Shown here piece after piece: positions 5,160 to 10,003 of a stretch of DNA of 10,003 bases; the first letter of the stretch is position 1, and each line of letters starts with the position of its first letter. The stretch is from Clostridia bacterium (lineage in GTDB: Bacteria; Bacillota_A; Clostridia; Oscillospirales; CAG-272). The notes beneath the pieces are model-generated. The model saw nothing but the letters and a program-made list of their open reading frames with translations. It made no database searches and was not told the origin of the DNA. The translations under genes and the position numbers were made by a program. The stretch spans positions 1 to 10,003 of the forward strand of contig JAFQLN010000140.1 of assembly GCA_017414585.1 (NCBI GenBank). The letters run 5' to 3'.

Positions 5160-6656
5160 ATGAAAAAATACCTCGCGCTCTTTCTTTCCTTTATTATATT
5201 GTCCTCCGCCGCTCTGATCGGTGTGCAGGTATACGCCGCCGCAGATGCCGTTCCCGTCGTTTACACGGAGCACACCCTGACCGGAGACAAAAGCGAAATC
5301 GACGGAATCGAACTCTTTCTTGAACTGCACTGTGCGGAGCATCTCTTCTGGGACTGCGAGCTTACACTCGGCGAAAAAGTCAAAACCGATACGAAATTTT
5401 CCTATATCAACGACTACAAGCGTCCCGTAACCGAACCCCGCGGCAGCTTTGACCTCAGCTTTGGTCTGAACAATTTCGGCGCATCCGGCTCCGGGGATCT
5501 GCTTGAAGACCGCGATTTCTTCGGGCAGTACGACATGATCGCCGCCGCAGCTGAAAAGACACCCGCCGGAAAAACGCACACCGAAATCTTCCGTCTCGCG
5601 GACTTCTACGAATACTACCCCATCGCTGTCGATATGCATCTGCATGACCTCTGGTTTGACTCCAGCCATACCAGCACAATCACCGACCGCAAATACGGGA
5701 CACAGATCGAAAGTCTGTTTGCAGTTCTCACCGAAATGTTCAAAATCCCCGTGGCAGACAACGATTACCGTGAAATCCAGATCAAAAAACGCCCGGATGG
5801 CACAGTTTCCGAGGTGCACTCCTCCCCCGCGGACAATGATAACTATACCTACCTCTCCACCTTTTCCGCCATCACGGATGATGCGATCTACTTTTCGATT
5901 CTTCCGATGACGCATGAAGGTCCCGATGTAAGCATGGATATAAGCATGATCAAAGGCGGCTGGGGCATCTATAGACTCCCCTATACCGTCACGGACTACG
6001 AAACGCCGTACTATGCGGAGTCAAAAACCATGGTACAGCTGCGTCCCGATCTGCTCTCCTGCGTTTTTCCCCTCGAAACCGGCGTCATCATCGAGGATTT
6101 CTTCCTCTCCGAAGATGCATCCGTCTTTTATCTGACCACACGCCGCCATGCCGGGGAAGAAGACGAAATCAGCCTGACCGTGATCGACCGCGAAACGATG
6201 ACCGAAGTGCAGTCCGTGCCGCTGTTCAACTGCCTGCCGGACGACTATATCAGCCTGACCGCCAGTGAGGAGAATTTCATCCTTTATAAAATCGCGTACA
6301 AAAAATTTGCCGTTATCGAAAAGAAAGACGGACGCTGGCAGACCGCTTTCGTTGTGGAGGATGAATCTATCAATACCTACTGGTCGAGTCAGGAGTTTGT
6401 CACATTTTCCTACGATACGCCTGCCGCTTTTGACGGAGAACGGCTTGTGATCGCCGGATACTCCAACGAGCGCGGCGGAAACGGCTGGGACAGAGCCACG
6501 AGCTTTCTTTCCACCGTTTACCTCTCCGTTTACAGCGCAGAAGGAAATCTTTATACGGGGAAATTCACTTCCTCTCTTGACACCGGGACATATTTGCAGT
6601 ACAATAATATCTGCAGACCGAAGGATGAAGGCACACTGATCCTGCGTCTGCCGTAA
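5160..6656 (+). CDS. Large exported protein of unknown function, last gene of the ABC operon
   Basis: This 498-residue protein starts with a secretory signal: MKKY, a hydrophobic core (residues 5-22), then VYAAADA with a plausible signal peptidase I site near 26-28. There is no lipobox and no later membrane segment, so it is either released or held by an uncleaved N-terminus. I do not recognise the family. The mature part is rich in Asp, Glu, Tyr and aromatic residues. Residues 30-200 are mixed (for example GSFDLSFGLNNFGASG and DFYEYYPIAVDMHLHDLWF). Residues 225-498 contain repeated short beta-strand patterns ending in polar turns (DDAIYFSILP, ASVFYLTTRR, ENFILYKIAY, GERLVIAGYS, STVYLSVYSAEG), as in a beta-propeller; this is a guess from the pattern. 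It follows the ATPase by 14 bp and is followed by a strong terminator, so it is part of the operon. It may be a sensor, docking or substrate-handling partner of the transporter. Confidence 0.8.
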   Translation: MKKYLALFLSFIILSSAALIGVQVYAAADAVPVVYTEHTLTGDKSEIDGIELFLELHCAEHLFWDCELTLGEKVKTDTKFSYINDYKRPVTEPRGSFDLSFGLNNFGASGSGDLLEDRDFFGQYDMIAAAAEKTPAGKTHTEIFRLADFYEYYPIAVDMHLHDLWFDSSHTSTITDRKYGTQIESLFAVLTEMFKIPVADNDYREIQIKKRPDGTVSEVHSSPADNDNYTYLSTFSAITDDAIYFSILPMTHEGPDVSMDISMIKGGWGIYRLPYTVTDYETPYYAESKTMVQLRPDLLSCVFPLETGVIIEDFFLSEDASVFYLTTRRHAGEEDEISLTVIDRETMTEVQSVPLFNCLPDDYISLTASEENFILYKIAYKKFAVIEKKDGRWQTAFVVEDESINTYWSSQEFVTFSYDTPAAFDGERLVIAGYSNERGGNGWDRATSFLSTVYLSVYSAEGNLYTGKFTSSLDTGTYLQYNNICRPKDEGTLILRLP

Positions 6657-6668
6657 ATCATGCCTGAC

Positions 6669-6714
6669 AAACACGATTTTCTGAAAAAAGGAAGATCGTG
6701 TTTTGTTGTTGTTC
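6669..6714 (+). terminator. Intrinsic terminator of the GntR-ABC operon
   Basis: A 13-bp stem (6669-6681 with 6691-6703, one G-T pair) closes a 9-nt A-rich loop and leads into the U-rich stretch TGTTGTTGTT. It begins 13 nt after the stop of the exported-protein gene. Confidence 0.88.
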
Positions 6715-6730
6715 TCACATATAGGCAGTG

Positions 6731-6785
6731 TGCACAAAAGAACGGTACGCATACCATAAAAAATGTACTGTTCTTCCTTGGTGCA
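6731..6785. repeat. Long imperfect stem-loop between the operons
   Basis: AAGAACGGTAC (6738-6748) pairs with GTACTGTTCTT (6765-6775) over 11 bp with one G-T pair. An outer TGCAC/GTGCA pair (6731-6735 with 6781-6785) extends it past an internal loop. An alternative small hairpin GGTA-CGCA-TACC (6744-6755) excludes part of the main stem. No T-run follows on the plus strand. It lies directly upstream of the his -35 box. Function is unknown: operator, remnant terminator, or insulation are all possible. Confidence 0.5.
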
Positions 6786-6789
6786 TCTA

Positions 6790-6818
6790 TTGACTTTATC
6801 ACTTTAGTGTGCTAAAAT
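6790..6818 (+). promoter_or_regulatory. Promoter of the his operon
   Basis: TTGACT (6790-6795) and TAAAAT (6813-6818) are separated by 17 bp, and TGC directly precedes the -10 box (extended -10). The leader to the hisZ ATG would be about 58 nt, too short for a T-box. Confidence 0.8.
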
Positions 6819-6882
6819 ATCAGCATATTCTTACCCGCCAAGGGTTTTGTATGCCCATTTCACAAACGGAGGTTTTCACCGG

Positions 6883-8013
6883 ATGCAGCTTGACAGTTCC
6901 GTTCTGAAAAACGATGAAAAAGCCGTCTTCGCCCTGCGCTCCCTGTACGCAAAGCACGGCTATTCCCAATATAAAATGAACAAATTCGAGGAATATGATC
7001 TGTATGTCCGCAACAAGGACTTCCTCGTATCCGACAACATTATCACCTTCACCGACACAAGCGGCAGACTTCTTGCGCTCAAGCCCGACGTGACCCTGTC
7101 GATCATCAAAAACGGCACGGACATTCCGGGTGTTGTCGAAAAGGTTTATTATGATGAAAATGTCTACCGAGTCTCCCGCGGTACGCACGCTTTCCGGGAA
7201 ATCCGGCAGGTCGGTCTGGAGTGCATCGGGGACATTGACGACTGCTGCATCACGGAAGTTCTGTCCATGGCGGCAGACAGTCTCGCGCTCATCTCCGACA
7301 CATGGGTTCTCGATGTGTCCCATCTCGGCATTCTTTCCGGTGTGCTCAATGCCTCCGGACTTTCCGAAAACGGCAGAAAAAATGTCCTCGCCTGCATCGG
7401 TGAGAAAAACCGCCACGGCATCGCGGATATCTGCGCCGCGGAAGGCATCAATGAAGAAAAAACGGCTCTGCTGACCGCGCTTGTTTCCCTCTACGGCACG
7501 CCGGACGATGTACTTGCAAAACTCGGGGAACTTCTGAAGCCTCTCGGAGAAAACAGCGACGCGATGCTCGCACTCCGACAGCTTGAAAAAATCACCGCAG
7601 CCCTGCCGCAGAGCGAGAAGATTCACATCGACTTCTCCGTGACGGGCAACATGAGCTACTACAGCGGCGTGGTTTTCAAAGGCTTCATCGCGGGCATTCC
7701 GGACGGTGTTCTTTCCGGCGGACAGTACGACAAGCTCATGAAGAAAATGCAGCGCAGAGCGGGTGCACTGGGATTTGCCGTATACCTCGATCTGCTCGAA
7801 CGCATGAACAGCGAACAGCCGGCATACGATGTGGATATTCTTCTCCTCTATGACGCGGACACGGATCCCGTCAAGCTGCGCGACACAGTCCGGCTTCTTG
7901 CCTCAAACGGCAGTCAGGTGCTCACGCAGAAGGCAGTCCCGGAGAAGATCCGATACAAACAGCTTCTGCGGCTGAACGAGAAGGGAGTGGAAATTCTTGA
8001 AAACCATGCTTAA
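6883..8013 (+). CDS. hisZ: ATP phosphoribosyltransferase regulatory subunit HisZ
   Basis: This 376-residue protein is a class II aminoacyl-tRNA-synthetase-like fold related to HisRS catalytic domains. HisZ has no tRNA-charging role; it binds short HisG and is needed for its activity and for histidine feedback in the cytoplasm. Seen here: an ALKPDVTLSI segment (66-75), a motif-2-like REIRQVGLECIG (105-116), YYSGVVFKGF (259-268), and motif-3-like GGQYDKLM...GALGFAVYLDLL (279-305). Residues 315-376 look like a shortened HisRS anticodon-binding domain (VDILLLYD...), which some HisZ proteins keep. The ATG was chosen because GGAGG (6868-6872) lies 10 nt upstream; a TTG at 6847 in frame would place that site inside the gene. 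It overlaps hisG by 17 bp, which supports equal synthesis of the two subunits. HisS is the main alternative, but the neighbour and the reduced motifs favour HisZ. Confidence 0.92.
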   Translation: MQLDSSVLKNDEKAVFALRSLYAKHGYSQYKMNKFEEYDLYVRNKDFLVSDNIITFTDTSGRLLALKPDVTLSIIKNGTDIPGVVEKVYYDENVYRVSRGTHAFREIRQVGLECIGDIDDCCITEVLSMAADSLALISDTWVLDVSHLGILSGVLNASGLSENGRKNVLACIGEKNRHGIADICAAEGINEEKTALLTALVSLYGTPDDVLAKLGELLKPLGENSDAMLALRQLEKITAALPQSEKIHIDFSVTGNMSYYSGVVFKGFIAGIPDGVLSGGQYDKLMKKMQRRAGALGFAVYLDLLERMNSEQPAYDVDILLLYDADTDPVKLRDTVRLLASNGSQVLTQKAVPEKIRYKQLLRLNEKGVEILENHA

Positions 8014-8635
8014 TGTCGCGCTTCCCAAGGGCAGACTCGGCGAGCGCGTATACGATATGTTTGAAAAAGCCGGCTTCCCCTGCCCGTCCATCAAGGAAAA
8101 CAACCGCAAGCTGATCTTTGAAAACGAAGAATGCGGTGTGCGCTACTTCTGGGTCAAACCGTCCGATGTGGCGATTTATGTCGAACGCGGCGCGGCTGAC
8201 ATCGGTGTAGCCGGACGGGACATTCTGCTTGAGTACAAGCCGGATCTCTACGAACTGCTCGATCTCAAAACCGGAATCTGCCGCATGGCGGTTGCCGCAC
8301 CGGAGGATTTCCGCGACGATGTGAGAAAAACCCTGCGTGTCGCAACCAAGTTCACGAACATCGCGGCGGCTTACTACACCTCCAAGGGCAGAGACATCGA
8401 CATCATCAAATTAAACGGCTCGATTGAACTTGCCCCCATCCTCGGACTGTCCGACGTCATTGTGGATATCGTCGAAACAGGCACAACGCTCAGAGAAAAT
8501 CACCTTGCCGTTTTTGAAACGATCGTTGACATCAGCGCACGCCTGATTGCAAACAAGTCGAGCTTCAAGTTCAAGAACGAAGCAATCGAAAAGGTGACTG
8601 CCAGCCTCGCCGAACAGCTTCTCGAAAACAAATAA
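7997..8635 (+). CDS. hisG: ATP phosphoribosyltransferase catalytic subunit, short form
   Basis: This 212-residue protein joins PRPP to ATP to give N1-(5-phosphoribosyl)-ATP, the first committed step of histidine synthesis. It has the HisG start LNVALPKGRLGE (5-16), the DVAIYVERGAADIGVAGRDIL segment split over residues 57-77, and the PRPP loop DIVETGTTLRENHL (157-170). It lacks the C-terminal regulatory domain of long HisG (about 290 residues), so it belongs to the HisZ-dependent form, in accord with hisZ just upstream. The start was set at TTG 7997 because GGGAG (7983-7987) lies 9 nt before it; the ATG at 8006 is 18 nt away and would shorten the protein by three residues. Translation is probably coupled to hisZ. 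Confidence 0.95.
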   Translation: MKTMLNVALPKGRLGERVYDMFEKAGFPCPSIKENNRKLIFENEECGVRYFWVKPSDVAIYVERGAADIGVAGRDILLEYKPDLYELLDLKTGICRMAVAAPEDFRDDVRKTLRVATKFTNIAAAYYTSKGRDIDIIKLNGSIELAPILGLSDVIVDIVETGTTLRENHLAVFETIVDISARLIANKSSFKFKNEAIEKVTASLAEQLLENK

Positions 8636-8659
8636 CGAAATCACCGGAGGAACCCTCTT

Positions 8660-9946
8660 ATGATAAAAATCATGAAATACGGCGATGTGCCGAATGCGGA
8701 AATCTTCTCCCGCTTTGAGCCTGCCGTGGATGTGGAAGGGATCGTTTCCGACATCATCGCCAATGTCCGCGCAAACGGAGACGCCGCTCTTCTCGCCTAT
8801 ACCGAAAAATTCGACAAAGCCAAGCTCTCTTCCCTGCTCGTCTCGGAAGAAGAAATCGAAGAAGCCTTTGCCGCAGTCGAACCCCGTTTTATTGAAATTC
8901 TCCGGGAAGCTGCCGCAAACATCCGCGCTTTCCATGAAAAACAGGTCAGAAACAGCTTCATTCTCAACACCAAACCCGGCATCGTGATCGGTCAGAAGGT
9001 CATCCCCGTTGACCGTGCGGGTCTGTATGTTCCCGGAGGCACGGCTGCTTATCCGTCCACGGTTCTGATGGATTCCATTCCTGCCAAAATCGCCGGTGTT
9101 CCCGAAGTTGTCATCGTTACCCCTCCGAACGCAGAAGGCAAAGTCAATCCCGTTATTCTCGCGGCGGCAAAAATCGCCGGTGTGGACAAAATTTTCAAAG
9201 TCGGCGGCGCACAGGCTATCGCGGCTCTCGCTTACGGAACCGAAAGTGTCCCGAAGGTGGATAAAATCGTCGGTCCCGGCAACGCATTTGTGGCAGAAGC
9301 GAAAAAACAGGTTTTCGGGCAGGTTTCCATCGACATGATTGCGGGTCCGAGCGAAATTCTGATCGTTGCGGACAAGACTGTGAACCCGAGACACGCCGCA
9401 GCCGATCTGCTCTCCCAGGCGGAACACGACAAAAACGCATCCGCCGTGCTCGTTACCGATTCCATGGAACTTGCCTTAGGCGTACAGAAGGAACTCGAAA
9501 GACAGATTCCCCTTCTCGAAAGAGCCGAAATCGCACGCGCTTCCATTGATCATAACGGCAAAATCATCGTTGCCGACACCCTTGACGCGGCAATCGAAAT
9601 CGCCAATGAAATCGCGCCCGAACATCTCGAACTCTGCGTGGACAACCCGTTCGACTGTCTCGACGCCATCCGCCACGCCGGTTCGATCTTCATGGGCAAG
9701 AACTGTCCCGAAGCGCTCGGCGACTACTTCGCAGGTCCGAACCACACCCTTCCGACCAGCGGTACGGCAAAGTTCTCCTCCCCGCTCTCCGTAGACGATT
9801 TCGTGAAGAAAACCCAGTACACTTACTACACGAAGGACGCACTCTCAAAGGTTTACGAAGACGTCGCTTTCTTTGCCCGCAAGGAAGGTCTGACCGCGCA
9901 CGCGAGAAGTGCCGAAGTCCGTTTTGAAGACGATGCGGAGGCATGA
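8660..9946 (+). CDS. hisD: Histidinol dehydrogenase
   Basis: This 428-residue, full-length enzyme oxidises L-histidinol to L-histidine in two NAD-dependent steps, the last of the pathway, using zinc. Residues matching the known E. coli active site by alignment in my head are Q253 and H256 (in SQAEHD), D355 (GDYFAGPNH) and H414 (LTAHARSAEVR) for zinc, and the catalytic pair E321-H322 (IAPEHLEL). The glycine-rich AGLYVPGGTAAYPST (120-134), GPGNAFVAEAKKQVFG (205-220) and IDMIAGPSE (224-232) blocks are also typical. CGGAGG lies about 10 nt before the ATG and the gene follows hisG by 24 bp. The hisC start follows one base after its stop. All key residues are present. Confidence 0.98.
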   Translation: MIKIMKYGDVPNAEIFSRFEPAVDVEGIVSDIIANVRANGDAALLAYTEKFDKAKLSSLLVSEEEIEEAFAAVEPRFIEILREAAANIRAFHEKQVRNSFILNTKPGIVIGQKVIPVDRAGLYVPGGTAAYPSTVLMDSIPAKIAGVPEVVIVTPPNAEGKVNPVILAAAKIAGVDKIFKVGGAQAIAALAYGTESVPKVDKIVGPGNAFVAEAKKQVFGQVSIDMIAGPSEILIVADKTVNPRHAAADLLSQAEHDKNASAVLVTDSMELALGVQKELERQIPLLERAEIARASIDHNGKIIVADTLDAAIEIANEIAPEHLELCVDNPFDCLDAIRHAGSIFMGKNCPEALGDYFAGPNHTLPTSGTAKFSSPLSVDDFVKKTQYTYYTKDALSKVYEDVAFFARKEGLTAHARSAEVRFEDDAEA

Positions 9947-9947
9947 C

Positions 9948-10003
9948 ATGAGCAGATTTTTCACCTCCCGCCTGTCCGCTCTGACGCCGTACACACCGGG
10001 GGA
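9948..10003 (+). CDS. hisC: Start of histidinol-phosphate aminotransferase (partial)
   Basis: Only the first 18 codons are in the window (MSRFFTSRLSALTPYTPG). The RLSALTPYTPG ending matches the usual N-terminus of HisC in Clostridia, where a substrate-binding NTNESP segment follows. GGAGG (9937-9941) lies 6 nt before the ATG, inside the end of hisD. HisC transfers an amino group from glutamate to imidazole acetol phosphate, with PLP, giving histidinol phosphate. The order hisZ-hisG-hisD-hisC supports the call; the short fragment limits certainty. Confidence 0.8.
   Translation, partial: MSRFFTSRLSALTPYTPG

Larger units (their letters stand above)
6657..6882. other. Intergenic region between the ABC operon and the his operon
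   Basis: These 226 bp hold the ABC operon terminator, a second stem-loop (6731-6785), and the his promoter with its short leader. I see no coding region, T-box, or leader peptide with a run of histidine codons here. Confidence 0.6.

Noticed and set aside
5091..5915. A 274-codon open frame on the minus strand across the ATPase/exported-protein junction
   Set aside because: It is opposite two genes with good starts and signals, has no ribosome site, and shows no family features.
6819..6882. T-box riboswitch or histidine leader peptide before hisZ
   Set aside because: The leader is only about 58 nt, has no T-box core sequence, no terminator hairpin and no run of histidine codons.
6847..6882. 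Longer HisZ from an upstream TTG
   Set aside because: It would add 12 residues without homology and put the GGAGG ribosome site inside the coding region. The ATG at 6883 is well placed for that site.
8411..9427. A 338-codon open frame on the minus strand opposite hisD and the end of hisG
   Set aside because: It is antisense to well-conserved his genes, and its Asp/Phe/Gly-rich low-complexity translation is a shadow of their codon use.
1..10003. CRISPR array, insertion sequence, integrase or phage genes near the tRNA
   Set aside because: No regularly spaced repeats, transposase or integrase coding regions, or direct repeat of the tRNA 3' end were seen within the window.

Overview
The window looks like chromosomal DNA of a low-to-mid GC Bacillota, most likely a gut-type member of class Clostridia. 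The basis is the strong AGGAGG-type ribosome sites, the TTGACA/TATAAT promoters, the short-form HisG paired with HisZ, the YtrA-type GntR regulator beside an ABC transporter, and an anchored PrsA-like parvulin. No phage, insertion sequence, CRISPR array or plasmid gene is visible. The DNA reads as ordinary core and accessory chromosome with intact genes.

Left part (1-2374, minus strand). A tRNA-Pro(CGG) gene has its own consensus promoter and a strong intrinsic terminator. Upstream of it lies a small integral membrane protein of the COG2426 / small multidrug export type. Next comes a membrane-anchored parvulin-type peptidyl-prolyl isomerase with its own terminator and a consensus promoter at 2456-2484.

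Middle part (2375-6714). A divergent intergenic region carries the two outward promoters, a palindromic operator candidate on top of the rightward promoter, and a second perfect inverted repeat. The rightward promoter drives a compact five-gene operon: GntR/YtrA-family regulator, six-segment membrane protein, small three-segment membrane protein, ABC ATPase, and a large exported protein I cannot assign to a family. Junctions are tight (13-bp overlap, or gaps of 1 to 14 bp), and a strong terminator closes the operon. The layout suggests a self-repressed ABC system that acts at the envelope, with the fifth gene as a dedicated extracytoplasmic partner. This is the best candidate for an undescribed system in the window.

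Right part (6790-10003). A promoter at 6790-6818 drives the start of a histidine biosynthesis operon: hisZ, hisG (overlapping hisZ), hisD, and the first 18 codons of a probable hisC cut by the window edge. HisZ and the short HisG form the hetero-oligomeric ATP phosphoribosyltransferase for step one, HisD does the last two oxidations, and HisC the transamination. No T-box or leader-peptide attenuator is visible before hisZ.
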